A DNA stretch of 64,000 nt from Dirofilaria immitis (lineage: Eukaryota > Nematoda > Chromadorea > Rhabditida > Onchocercidae): NCBI GenBank assembly GCA_024305405.1, contig JAKNDB010000068.1:2102501-2166500 (forward strand), read 5' to 3'. Positions 1-12,988 of this stretch are shown in pieces. A model generated the notes under the pieces. The model saw only the letters and a list, made by a program, of their open reading frames with translations. It was not told the DNA's origin and ran no database searches. Position numbers and translations under genes: made by a program. How positions within the stretch are numbered: the first letter of the stretch is position 1; each line of letters begins with the position of its first letter.

Positions 1-156
1 ACGTCCAAATTATATTATGGAATGATTAATAATTATTATCTTGAACTCGAAAAGAAAGCAACAATGTCAATATGCAGTTGCACTCTCATGTTGTCTGTTG
101 ACTTTTCTGGTGATTATAATAACAATGTTTATGATGGAATCAAATATTTTTTGTAG

Positions 157-796
157 GTACTGTGTGGGTAAATTCATACATCGATGATACTATGAAGCAT
201 GTAACCGTTGAAGATGCCAAATTAAGGGTATGTATTCGAAAATAAGAAGTATAGCTTCTTTTCTTTTTTAAACTTGGTTTCGTTATTTAAGAATAAACTT
301 AGCATCTAAGAATGAAAATATTGCTCGAAACAAATTATAAATAGGATTACGCGCTAAGCTGAATTAATTGAATTGTATTTTCGTGCAGTGTACTATAGTG
401 TTAAGGCTTAGGGTAGGCAAAAGAAAAACATATGAATATTTGGCTTGTTCATGCTAAAAAATAATTTTTGCTGTAATATGCTGCTGATAACAGTTATGAA
501 GGAAGAATGCTCTGATAATAGTTATCATTTTCGTCTTAAATAGTATCAGGAGTAAATCCTTTATGTATCAGTGCGGCATTCTCTATTGAATTTCTTATTT
601 GTCCCATCCGTAATCAAGAATTGAAATGAAATTAGTGAATAGAAGCTCTGAATTTATTCCAATGGAATAATACATTCAGATAAGTTGCGTATCAAGTGGA
701 TTACCGTCAACGTATTTGTTACGCTTGCCAAAAAAGAAGATCGTGATCAAGTGGTCGCGGAATTGCAAGGCGATAATACTTCATGTTAAACAGTTA
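157..796 (+). CDS. 3' end of a small gene, possibly Sm/LSm-like (partial)
   Basis: Two exon-like segments are visible. The first, 157-227, follows a TTTTTTGTAG acceptor, ends at a GTATGT donor and reads GTVWVNSYIDDTMKHV-like sequence in its middle (from TVWVNSY to DAKLR). The second begins near 680 after CATTCAG; in one frame it runs from KLRIKWITVNVFVTL through a charged tail to a TAA near 787. The spacing of a G-V-x-x-V-N-x-Y-I-D stretch followed by LRIKWITVNVF resembles Sm1 and Sm2 strands of an LSm fold, but this is a pattern impression only. The two exons do not join in frame as written; one extra G at the 226-228 run would fix it, in line with other homopolymer losses in this window. 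The 5' part lies outside the window. It could be a different small protein. Confidence 0.3.
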
Positions 797-1775
797 TTTG
801 TAACTGTTTTCATTGTGCAATTGCTGTGTCTCTTATAATATTATTGTCATTTGTTTGCAATTAGTCCGTTCACTGTTTGCATACAGATTAAATAGATATT
901 ATATTTTTGCAGTAAAATTATGCGCAGTTCATTTTGCTGTTCATTTGGTTTTGACAGGTGTTTCTTTTGTGATTCAATCCTTACCAGAAATAGAATCGGA
1001 TAGAACTGTTTTGCAACTGTAACCATAATGGACCATTGAAATACGATTTGTTTTAAAGATTTGGAACAGTCCAAAAAGAGAAATAGAAAGATTGTGAATA
1101 AAATAAATATGTTGAGAAAAGTATGTCTTCATTAAAATATGAATAAATGGAAAAATTCAACGAGAAGACTGTCGTAATAACTCCTGAAATAATATAAATG
1201 TAATGAGCGGGGTTTTGCAACGTTTTGTTCTGAACTAAACGTTAAATTAGTTTTCCTTTGCAATATTTACGTGTATTCTTAATTCATTTCACGGCCCCAA
1301 TTCACGTTTAATTTAAGACACTATGTGACCCCACGAACTTTCGCTGGTGGGATAGCGACCATTAGTCAGATTCAGCTGCATCAGCTAGACATTGTCCTAA
1401 AGGGAAATCTTTTTACGGTATGTGAAATGAGATAAATACATTTTGGCAGGCTTTCATGCTTCATCGATAAATTATCTCTATGTTTCAGGTCTGGGCGAAT
1501 GGTTGTGTAGGTTCGAATAAGGGATTCTGCGTATGTAGAGAGGATATTTATTTTTGCGTAATTAGTAGACAGGAGGCATATATTGACGTCTTACGTAGGT
1601 AAAAAAAGGGAAAATATGCTTCATAGTTTCCATGTAGGAAGAGGAATCGCTTTTGATAAATTGAGAATAAATTATGTTGTCTTTTTCCGTATAAATTTGT
1701 TTATCTCTTTCCTATTATTTATTCTTCCTTAATCGTATAATAGCATCTGGCAAAAAATTTCAGTCACGTAATAAA
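797..1775. other. Intergenic spacer upstream of SF3B1
   Basis: No supported gene. Short open frames near 813-1074 on both strands have no recognisable protein signature. This stretch probably holds the 3' UTR of the preceding small gene and the promoter of SF3B1. Confidence 0.5.
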
Positions 1776-1790
1776 TTATTCTCTTTACAG
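1776..1790 (+). promoter_or_regulatory. Candidate spliced-leader acceptor for SF3B1
   Basis: A pyrimidine-rich stretch ending TTCTCTTTACAG at 1790 lies 61 bases upstream of the chosen ATG (1852). No coding exon precedes it. Nematode mRNAs commonly receive a spliced leader at such sites, so this supports the SF3B1 start choice. Position and sequence are seen; trans-splicing is inferred. Confidence 0.4.
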
Positions 1791-1851
1791 GAAAGAGTAT
1801 TAACAAAAGAAAAGAAAATTGTGTTGAGAAGACTTGAAGAATTCCTACGGA

Positions 1852-4800
1852 ATGTCTAGCAAAGGTTGATTTAATTTTTGACAAAAATTTGTAGAAAAAC
1901 ATTTAATCTTTGACTTAGACATAATTTTATTTTAAATTATAAGTACTTATGGATAGGGTGTGACTTATTAATTCATTTAAGATCTTTGGTAATGATTTTT
2001 CCTAAAGCATTAATTAAAAGGCGATTATTATGAGAAAGTCAAGTTACCAATAATAACTGGGATAAGTTCCGTCAAACATTTTTTCTAAACTCTTTTATGA
2101 GTAGCATTTTAAAGTAAACATAACCAGTATAGCAAATTGTCATAGATGGTATGAATTTTATAGCAGGAGACAGTGATACTACTACCTTCATTACAAACTT
2201 TGTGAAACCAAATAAGACACTTGTCGGTTGATAATAAGAGTGCTTTAGCGTCTTCGTATTCGTGCATGTTAGTATTGAAAGGAACAGTAAAAGGATTAAG
2301 TTGTTCATACCTTAAATTTGTTCGTATTGTCAACTTAAATTTGTTCGTATTGGATTAAATTTGTTCGTATTGTCAACTAATCCCTAATTTTAAATATTAT
2401 ATTTTAAATCCTCCTCTAATTGTGTGGAAGTAACATTGTCAATATTGAATTAAAATAAAGATAACATTTATTTGTTCGGATTTAACGAAAATATTTCGTA
2501 ACTTCAAATTTGCAGGTGTCGAGGCGCAAATTGTGGCAAGGAAACGGCACCTTGAAGATAACGAAAATAGTGAAAATGCATTAGGAAATGGAAATAACTT
2601 CGACAAGATTGCATTTGGATCAGCAGGTGGTTATGATACGGTAAGTTATTCTTATGAGTTCTATATTAAAAACTATTTCGGAACAAATAAGGTTAAAATA
2701 GCACTGCATGGCAGTCCATAGATCTTGATTTAAATATTCCTTGTTTTAATGAGCTTTCATGCCGTTAGCATATGAAAAACTGTAAATTGTTATAAGTTAA
2801 TACAATTTTTTAGGACGTATATGGAAGTGTTCGAGGGCAACGTAAAAATGATTACTTAACATCAATTAATGCTGGCGATGAAGAGGATGACGCGGAAGAT
2901 GAATTGAGTTGGCCCGATGGCTGCTGCTAAAGCAGCCTATTCCGCTCCCAAGCGCTTTGTAGAGGAAGCTGCAAGACATGGACAGGTATTGTTGTTTAAA
3001 ATCTGTTTTGAACTTTTGAATCTAAATTCTTCTGCATTTATTCAGGGAGATGACCCCTTCGCTGAAACAAGGACAAAAACAATTGCTGAAAGACAAAGTA
3101 ATTACCAAGCAAGAGCTCGTCAGCGACAAATTTCTCCTGAACGAGCAGATATGTTTGGTTAGTGATCTCCATAGTCTTTTTGTTTTTAAATATTTAATGA
3201 AAATTATGATATTCGAAGACGATAAACTTAATTGCTCTATGATTTTCTTTGTAGGGTATTATTCTTATTTTTCTAGTAATATATATCCTATAATATCAAT
3301 AGAATGATCTAACCAATCTAATCTAGTTTTCTTTTTATTTCTTCATCTTAGCTATACTTTTTAGCTGATCAGACACCAGATATTCGGGATCGTTCCTATG
3401 CGCAGATTATGAAAGAACAGATGTTACGTGAAGAAACGGTTTGTTTGCACATTATTGCATTAAATTAAAAACGGTGAAACTATTTCATCCACTCAAAAAT
3501 ATATCTTTCGCAGTTTAATATTAATATCAAACATTCCACTCTATTTTTTTGCAGGATAAAGTTGAGAAAGAATTGACAGATAAAGCAAAATCTGGTGAAC
3601 TGAAAATAACGAAACCATCTGCTCCAGCGCAGAAAAGAGGACGTTGGGATGAAACGCCAAAAATTGAGGCGCTCGGTGCCGGAGCACTAACACCTTCTCA
3701 AACACCTGGCTCCACTCAGCGAAAGCGTTTGACACTTGCGTCGAATATATCAGCTGCTGCTGCAGAAGTAGGCATTAAGAAATCTTTTACGTTCATGAAA
3801 CACACAGGAAAATATCTGCTAAGACCAGGAATTATTTAGGTTGCAACTCCACGTGTTGCTCGCTGGGACGAAACACCGGCTCATGCTGCAGGGGTCGATG
3901 CAACTCCTACTTCCGGTGCAAAAGCATGGGATGCGACACCATCAACTCAAACACCTCGCCGAAATCGTTGGGACGAAACTCCACATGGTCTGTTATTCTA
4001 CAATTTTTACCTTACTGCGAACAATTTCATTTAATCTCTAAGAGTAGCCATTTGTTTGGAAACCAGTAATGGAATTATATAATTTTCAGAATCTGTGCGT
4101 GATGGAATGACGCCATCAGCAAGGGATGGAATGACACCCGGTTGGGGAGCCGAGACTCCTCGAGATGCCCGTGCATTTGAAGATGTCAAGGTAGTTTTTA
4201 TTTCGTTTTTTCTTTTATTCTATTCTTTCTTTAATTGATACCAGTGTCTCATGATTTTTTTATACATATTTGAATTCTTTTTCCTCATGTGCGATCACCC
4301 TCTAACTAAATGTTTGCTGCAGTAGAACCTACATGTAGTGTTTACAGATTGAGAAACACCAAGTGAATCAAAACGTCGGTCGCGTTGGGATTTGACTCCA
4401 TCTGCCGCTACACCCGTTGCTGCGGCTGCAACACCCTCAAGTACTCATATGGCTGGCGGTGCAACACCATCAAGTTTCACCCCAAGCGGAGCAGGAATGA
4501 CGCCATCAATGATGACACCTGGTGGAACGACACCTGTTGGTACACCTGCAATGGGGCTTAAAACTCCAATTATGCCGGTGGTACCAATGACACCAGATCA
4601 AATGGCACTTTTCAAGTGGGAAGAGAGATCGATGAAAGGAACAGGTCATCATTTTATGTATAAAATATTTCATTATCGAGAACATCCGTGGGTAAATTGC
4701 TTTAATACAGAGACAAGAAGAATAGAGCAAATAACATACTATTCTCAGCATGTTATTGCAAAAGTTTTATGATGATGCTGTTTTCATTGGATCCACATAA

Positions 4801-7800
4801 ATTTGTTACGGGTAGATCTGAATAATGGTTTTGCTTATAGAACAAGTATTTAACATCTTAGCAACTACAATTTCATTTTTTCTCTCACTGTCATTATGAA
4901 TTTAAGGAATCTGTCATTTTATAACTTAAAAGAAAAATAGTTTTTGAAGGTTTTTTCGTAAATATAAGATGATTTAAGGCCTTTATCCGATGAAGAACTA
5001 GATGCATTGTTCCCACCAGGATATAAGGTATTGCCACCACCTAATGGCTATATACCGCTGCGAACGCCAGGTCGTAAGCTTTTGGCAACGCCTACTCCGA
5101 TGGGGGCAGCAGGGACACCAATGGGTTTCATGATGCAAGGGACACCTGAGCGACCTGGTTTGGCTGATAAAGGTGATTGCTTATATTTTGTGATATTGCG
5201 ACTTTTCAAACATTTTTCATCCTTCAGTTGTTTGATTTGGCATAAATATCTGATTTTCTCATCATATTTATTTCGGCAAAATTTTTAATAGAATGATACC
5301 AATTTATACAGTTTTCTCTGCTTCATACATTAATCAAATTCTATGTAATATATACATTATATTCTCTCTCTCTCTTTCAGGTGTTGCGGGATTGATTGAT
5401 ACGCAACCGAAAAATGCAGAGTTACCACCATTGAAACCGGAAGATATTCAGTATTTTGATAAGCTTTTGATGGAAGTAGATGAGAGCACATTAAACAAAG
5501 AGGAGTTGATTGAGCGTGAAATCATGACTTATCTTTTAAAAATAAAAATGGAACACCTCCGCAGCGGAAATCTGGGCTACGTAAAATCACAGAAAACGCA
5601 AGACGTTTTGGTGCCGGAGCACTTTTTAATCAAATATTGCCTCTTTTGATGTCTCCAACGTTAGAAGATCAGGAAAGACATTTAATGGTGAAGGTTCGTA
5701 AGCTTGATATTTTATTTAATTGCTTAAATTATAGCAATTTTTATTTCTAATTTTCAGAGTCACAATTCATTTCTTCTACTATTTTTAATGGTATTTATTT
5801 TATTTGTAATCTTCGTAATAGTGAGAGTTATTGAGATTTCTACACGTGAATGAAATCAATTTTTACAATGCATTAACTTTTTTTGGCTTCGTTTTTTGGG
5901 TTACAATAATATGATTGTAATATAGTGCTTATTCTCGATCACTTAATATGACCTCATGTGAAACTTATTTTAAGATTCGTTGCACGATAAAAAAATTTGT
6001 CATTCGGCATTCATTTTGAATTTCTCAGTGATATGTGACAATATTTTACTTGGAATTTTCAGGTAATCGATCGCGTTTTATATAAGCTTGATGATCTCGT
6101 TCGACCTTATGTCCATAAAATACTGGTTGTTATCGAGCCATTATTGATTGATGAGGATTATTACGCACGTGTTGAAGGCAGAGAAATTATTTCAAACCTT
6201 GCAAAAGCAGCGGGTATTGGTTTCATCCTATAAATCTATTCAAATGCAAAAGTGCTGCAGTATAATCGGACAAGCATATATCTCTTGAAATATCTAACTG
6301 TCAATGTTGATTGTATTTATAGGTTTGGCAACAATGATTTCGACAATGCGGCCGGATATTGATAATGTTGATGAATATGTACGGAATACAACAGCTCGAG
6401 CTTTTGCTGTTGTCGCTTCAGCTCTTGGAATTCCAGCTCTTCTTCCATTTCTAAAGGCAGTTTGCAAGAGTAAAAGAGTTGGCAAGCAAGGCACACGGGT
6501 GATTTCCATATTGCTACTCTTACTTTCATTGTTCTTTTTTTTGGAAGGTTTGGCGGTGACGATATGAAATATTTCTGAGTGATAATACTATTTTTGCAAA
6601 AACATTATAGAGTATTAGCTTATGAATAAGCAATAAATAATTGTGACTAATACTAAAGTAGATGATTTTTCATGTTTTTCAGGTATTAAAATAGTGCAAC
6701 AAATGGCTATACTTATGGGATGTGCAGTTCTGCCGCACCTCCGTTCACTTGTTGAAATTGTGGAAACAGGCCTCGTTGATGATCAACAAAAGGTAATTTT
6801 GATGAAGTTTTTTTTCTTATTAATAATGGCATTAAACATTTCAATATGTCTATAATAGGAATAAAAGCAAATCATGTTCAATTCAGTTCTACTGAAGCTG
6901 CAGCACATAGATTTCAATATTTTTGACTTTATTTTGAAGCTTTCAAGTTTTATTACTGTTTTTGTATAGTTGGATGCTGGTTTTAAGTCAGTTGACTTTT
7001 TTCGAAATCCCAAACCTTTATTGATCAGCCACTACTTTTTATCTTTCATAAAACTTCTTTTGTAACACCATTTAATGAACTAAACTTTTTAGATAAAAAA
7101 TTATTATGGATTTTTCAGGTGCGAACGATAACAGCTCTATGTTTAGCAGCCCTTGCTGAAGCTGCAACACCATACGGTATCGAAGCATTTGACTCTGTTT
7201 TAAAGCCTCTTTGGAAAGGTATTCGGTCGCATCGAGGAAAGGTCTGTGTTTTATTACTGATATATAATTTTTAGTAATTGGCTTTTGGATGAACATGTTG
7301 TAAATATAATTTTAGGGTCTTGCTGCCTTTTTAAAGGCGATTGGTTTTGATTCCATTGATGGATGCTGAATATGCATCTTATTATACGCGTGAAGTAATG
7401 CTTATATTGATTCGAGAATTTGCATCGCCTGACGAAGAAATGAAGAAGATTGTACTGAAGGTATGTGATATATTTTGAGATGAAGTAGAGAAGTAGCACC
7501 TGAATGAATTAAGAACTTTTCACACTTTTAATTTGTCGTAGATATGTCGACGCTGTTAAAATCATATCGCTAAACTTCTTGTCCTAAATAGATTACCGAA
7601 ATTGATAAATGTTCTGGTTTTGATTATCGTTGTGTGATATATGCAGTGGATAGATGACGTTTATACGAAAATTTTGATATCCAAAGTTATTTTTTATAAA
7701 TCTAAGTTCAGTTTTTGTTAAGGTATAGATTGGAGGAATAGCCTTTTAATATTCAAAAAAATGTGCAAAAAAACTTAGTAGTCCTGTTGTTACCACTTCT

Positions 7801-10800
7801 CGTTCCAAATTATTTATCATCTAGATTAAATGGTTTTATAGGTGGTGAAGCAGTGCTGTGCAACAGATGGTGTTGAAGCGGCTTATATCCGTGATGAAAT
7901 TCTTGCACATTTTTTCAAGGCGTTTTGGAACCATCGTATGGCACTCGATCGACGTAACTATCGGCAGTTGGTCGATACTACTGTGGAAATGGCGCAAAAG
8001 GTTTTCGTTTTTTCAAGTTGCAAACTGTACTTTTGCAGCTGTTCTTGATAATTATTTGTTAATTAATAACATGGCCAAAATTTGCTGTTCCAATTTTTAT
8101 TATGATTGTTGATACCTGAGAATTTTTTTATCTTCTTACAAAACAGAAGAGTCAGTTGTGAGAATAAATATTGATCAAAGAGCTGAAGTAATGATTGTTA
8201 TTAAAATATCAGTATTTATATTTTTAGGTGGGCTCAGCAGAAATGATTGCACGAATAGTGGATGATCTGAAAGATGAGAATGAATTATATCGGAAAATGG
8301 TTATGGAAACAATCGAGAATATTGTCTCACTGATGGGAGCTAATGAAATCGATGCACGTTTAGAGGAACAACTTATTGATGGTATTGTATATGCCTTCCA
8401 AGAACAAACACAAGAGGTATATGCTCTTTTTATATTTTAAACATAGATATATACAAATTGTTATTAATTGTTATTACTCTATCACACTTTTTAGGACGCA
8501 GTAATGTTAGATGGATTCGGTACAGTTTGCAAAGGTTTGGGTCGACGTACGAAACCATATCTTCCTCAAATCTGTGGTACTATACTATGGCGCCTCAATA
8601 ATAAATCTGCTAAAGTTCGGCAGCAGGCTGCCGATTTGGTATGTTCTGGTCTTTATTTCTGTAAGAATAATACAAATGAAGGATTTTGACTGTGGTCTGA
8701 TATTGTTCTTTGCTCTATTTGAAAGGAGTTTTGCATTCATTTCAATTTTGCATGGACGATCGGAAGTTTTAGTTTTTCATATTTTTCTATTATTTAAAAT
8801 TTTAATAGATTCGAGATTATTAGCGACTAATACTGCAGATAGCAAAGCTTGCTCCCGTTATGAATATTTGTCAAGAAGAGAAGCTTATGGGACATCTGGG
8901 TGTTGTTTTGTATGAGTATCTTGGTGAAGAATATCCAGAAGTATTAGGATCGATTTTGGGTGCTCTAAAAGCAATTGTCAATGTTATTGGTATGACGAAG
9001 ATGACACCACCAATTAAAGATCTTCTTCCGCGCTTAACGCCAATTTTAAAGAATAGGTGTGTGATTTGTAAAAAATATGTTTGAGATTTCTGTTTGTTGT
9101 ACAACGTTTCGACTACCTCAAATAAAAGAAAGCTTCTAGGAGCTTCTTCGTAGAGGTTTCATATTTATTCAGTGAGATTTATCGTAGTTCGAAACGCTTC
9201 AGTTTATCTCGGTTTTAATTGTTTTTTTTTCATTTATCTCTTAAATAACATGTTCAGCTAAAAATTCACAATTTGCAAATGAAGTCAAAGATCTTACAGA
9301 CATGAAAAAGTGCAAGAAAATTGTATTGATCTAGTTGGTCGCATTGCTGACCGTGGAAGTGAATTTGTGTCAGCTCGAGAATGGATGCGTATATGCTTCG
9401 AATTATTGGAATTATTGAAAGCTCATAAAAGTCGATTCGTCGCGCAGCAATTAATACTTTTGGATACATTGCAAAGGTTAAACTTGGTTTTTTCGTCATA
9501 AATGTCAAAAACGATCATCTTTCATCAACACGGTGCACAAAACTCGTAGAACATATTTTATTTTAAATCCATTCCTTAAGGGCATTTCCTTCATCCTCTT
9601 GTTTATTCTAATTAGTATTATGTTGACATACGTCCTCCAAAGGATGTTTAGGTTTTTCGTCTCCGCTATCTTTAATTTAGGGGCCCACCACCACTGATGG
9701 ACATCATTGGTATTGCGAGCGGCGTGCACCAAGGTAAGTAATGTGTTTGTTTGTTACTTGATTAGACTTTTTGTTGAATAATAGAATATGTTTCATCGTT
9801 GCGAGCGGTTGTTTTGGTGTTTTTATTTATAGTTTTGTGGGTTTTGGAAAATTTACCTTTCTTTTGACCTAATTTTACTCGATGATAGAAAAAACCTGCT
9901 AAACCCGAGACTGTCTAAAGCAACCGTTAATATTTTCTCAATCTACTGGCAGTGAAAAAGTATGGATTGTCATTCGAGAAGAAACTAGTGGACTATAAAG
10001 GAAAATGAAGCATGTCATGGAGAAATGAAGCTCGTCGATTGTGATGCAAAAATATATCTTGCATAAAATTTTAATCTTGGTCTTTCATTGTTTAAAGTAG
10101 CATGCGTGTATTATGAAGAGCAAAATCATAGCAATTTTAAGTTGAAATTTTAGTTAAATGTGCAAATGAGACAGTGGAAATTGAGCCGAACGTGGATATA
10201 CAGCATATGTTCCGGCAGCCGTGTTGGGATCTGTGCGATTTTGTAGTCTTTCAAAATTTTTTTAAGTGAAAATCTTGTGTTATATTTAAATTGAATTCGA
10301 AATTTAGAATTTAACTTTGTTTGATTTTCAAAAATATTAGGGATTTGAAGCGTAAGTTTGCTTTTATTAAAATTTGTTGAGTAGGAACGTTACACTTCGG
10401 TTTGTTTTGTTTTATTCTTTTTATTACTATTGATATGTATATATACTATATATATATATATATGTATATATATATAGTCTGTTTGAACTTTTGCTTATAT
10501 TTGAAAGAAGTGCACAACATTTTTCTCTTTAGAGATTAGATGATAATCTTTCTCCTAATCTAGCTATTGTCATATGTGTTTGCAGGCAATTGGACCTCAT
10601 GATGTTTTGGCGACACTTCTTAACAATCTGAAGGTACAAGAACGCCAGCTTCGTGTATGTACTACAGTTGCTATTGCTATTGTGGCCGAAACATGTGCTC
10701 CATTTACTGTACTGCCAGCCATAATGAATGAGTATCGAGTTCCGGAGATCAACGTGCAGAATGGAGTTCTTAAAGCATTGTCCTTTATGTTTGAGGTTTT

Positions 10801-12022
10801 GTTTTCATAAATCTATAAAATTTCATTGCTATTTTCGACATTTTAGATATGCATTGCTATATGTCTTATAAAGGTGACCCTAACGTTACGAAAGATATAA
10901 ACTTTTTTTTAGTATATCCTGCTTAACTTAATATTAGCAAGAAATTGTCAATAATATTAAATCGAAATGGTTTGATATGCTGTGCTTTATATTAGTTTTG
11001 TAATGCGTCTAAAATTTCAATAAATTTCTTTAGTACATTGGAGAAATGGCGAAAGATTATATATATGCAGTTACCCCTCTTTTGGTGGATGCTCTAATGG
11101 AAAGGTGAGTCAAGATTTCTCAACTTCTGAATTTTTGTTTTTATTCATTTTATTGTGTAGTAGTTTATTGAAGGTCTATTTTTCCATTTAATGCACAGTT
11201 ATTAGTTTTAATGCTTTGTTTCGTAGTGGTTTAAATGTATCAATATCATAGTGACATCAATATTTCCTGTTCTGAAGACATTCATCTGATTCTATGCAAG
11301 CATGTTGGGGGTTCTTATGTCTCGATGGCGTATCTTCTGATCGGTTATGTAGCATAGCACTCACAAACACTTTATTTGATGTATAGTGCTAAGTACATTT
11401 TTATTTGATACAATTTTTTTAGAGATATTGTGCATCGACAAATAGCGATGGATGCTGTTGCGCATTTAACGCTAGGCGTTTATGGTTTTGGCTGTGAAGA
11501 TGCATTAATCCATATTTTCAATTATGTTTGGCCAAATATGCTCGAAAATTCGCCACATGTAATACAGCGGTAGGTTTTTTAGTAAATAATAATACTCTTC
11601 CCACTGCATGTAGGGATTTAATGCATGAAATGTTCCAGGTTTGTTTTTGCCTGTGATGCCATGCGCGTATCACTTGGTCCAATCAAAGTACTTCAATATT
11701 GCCTTCAAGCTCTGTGGCATCCAGCAAGGAAAGTTCGTGAACCAATTTGGAAGGTAATCTTTTTTCTTGTTCGAAGTGTTTAGAAAATTTTCTTTTGGAT
11801 AAGTAATTTTTTAAGAATTATGATTTGTCATGCATAAATACTTAACTAGCAGAGTATTTTCATTTTTCAATAGTGATAGATGGGCAGTTTTATTTTTATA
11901 ATTTGCAGGTTTTCAACAATTTGATTCTGGGATCTCAAGATGCTTTGGTTTCTGGATATCCGCGAGTACCTAATACTGAAAGGAACAATTTTGTGAGATA
12001 CGAGCTTGATTATGTACTTTAG
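1852..12022 (+). CDS. sf3b1: Splicing factor 3b subunit 1 (SF3B1), U2 snRNP
   Basis: SF3B1 is the HEAT-repeat scaffold of SF3b that clamps the U2-branch-site duplex. Exons: 1852-1864, 2516-2640, 2814-2985, 3046-3157, 3365-3438, 3555-3767, 3840-3987, 4090-4190, 4348-4644, 4979-5172, 5381-5693, 6063-6213, 6323-6498, 6683-6792, 7119-7241, 7316-7460, 7842-8000, 8228-8416, 8495-8638, 8839-9056, 9300-9476, 10586-10795, 11034-11104, 11423-11569, 11639-11753, 11909-12022. The N-terminal part carries repeated U2AF-ligand-type motifs (GRWDETP, ARWDETP, NRWDETP, SRWDLTP). The HEAT part is nearly identical to animal SF3B1, e.g. [10 protein letters not shown] and [13 protein letters not shown], and ends RYELDYVL. 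The lysine equivalent to human K700 closes the exon at 6792 (DDQQK, then VRTI). The 13-base first exon (MSSK plus one base) is chosen because its phase fits exon 2 and an acceptor lies upstream. Frame breaks at about 2905-2917, 4348-4353, 4620-4623, 5544-5548, 6472-6475, 7345-7348 and 9427-9430 look like sequence errors. Identity is certain; exon 1 is tentative. Confidence 0.95.
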
Positions 12023-12960
12023 TTTTTGGGTAGTTTGTAAACTGTTGATTTACGACATGGTTTATATGCTGTTCATTTTTTCACGAACAAATTTATATAA
12101 TAATATTTCATTCGGACAAAGTAGCGCCGTAAAACCGATATTGTTCACTGTAAATTGGGAGGAATTCGAGTTTTTGGGATTGATATATGTGCAGATCTTC
12201 GACTATGTATTTTTTTTTCAATTTGGGAAGCTTAGCAACGTACTGTATTTTCTAGAACTTTGTTGAGAAAAAGATAGCTTAATGGATGGAAATTACGACA
12301 GTAGTTGTGTTTTTTGAAATATTGAATTCTAATAGTGGTAATCATTCTACTGTTATGGAGGTTTTGTTTTATCTGAATGAAAAGTTGGATTAGGCAAATG
12401 CATTTATTTCATCGGAGAATTGATCATGAGTCAGTTGGGATATAAAGTTAAAAAGCTCTTGTAATTGTTTTTCATATTTTTTACATTCTGCCGACAATCG
12501 TTCCTGTAGTTGAGATTGTTTTGTTCAAATAAACATTCGGAAATTTGCTGTTGTTAGTTCACTTATAAAAAAAGCGCTGTAAAAATGGCTGACTGATTTG
12601 TTTTCTAATGATATACGATGATTGGAATTAGATTTTTTCACAAGAGTGAGTCTGATAATATTATTGCTGAGCGTACTTCCTGTTTACATACAAATGATTA
12701 TGAATGAAATCGAGGAGAAATCTTCGGGAAGTTTTGAATACTATTGATTGATATTAATCGGACTAACGAATTCTCTCGCAAAGGTATGACCAAGCGGAAG
12801 ATATCAGCAAGAATTATCTTAGAAGTTGAGATGCGTAAGAGAAAGCTTGAGAGGAGGACTTCTCGAAAAAGTGTTTCATTGAATTTAAGACTTGAAGACT
12901 AGTCGGATGTTTTTAGCTAGCCTATTAGATATTTCCAATAGCTATGTGCAATAATATGTC
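12023..12960. other. SF3B1-DEPDC5 intergenic region
   Basis: About 970 bases separate the SF3B1 stop from the DEPDC5 start. An AATAAA lies at 12528-12533, some 500 bases past the SF3B1 stop, and could be its polyadenylation signal. An open frame at 12006-12266 overlaps the SF3B1 end in another frame and has no family signature. Confidence 0.4.
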
Positions 12961-12971
12961 GCAATTTTCAG
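12961..12971 (+). promoter_or_regulatory. Candidate spliced-leader acceptor for DEPDC5
   Basis: GCAATTTTCAG ends at 12971, 17 bases upstream of the chosen DEPDC5 ATG. It matches the acceptors used inside the gene, and no coding exon lies upstream, so it is a good candidate for trans-splicing. A shorter out-of-frame reading frame opens at 12979 between this site and the start. Confidence 0.4.
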
Positions 12972-12988
12972 TGTTTAAATGGACGTAA

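Noticed and set aside
813..1074. Open frames of 69 and 75 codons on opposite strands
   Set aside because: No recognisable domain, no supporting splice context, and mutual overlap. Probably 3' UTR or spacer.
4506..4751. Minus-strand 81-codon frame
   Set aside because: It is the antisense shadow of the SF3B1 TP-rich exon.
1852..12022. SF3B1 as a pseudogene because of its many frame breaks
   Set aside because: Every splice site and all protein blocks are intact, breaks are single bases mostly in homopolymers, and neighbouring genes show the same pattern. Sequence error explains it better.
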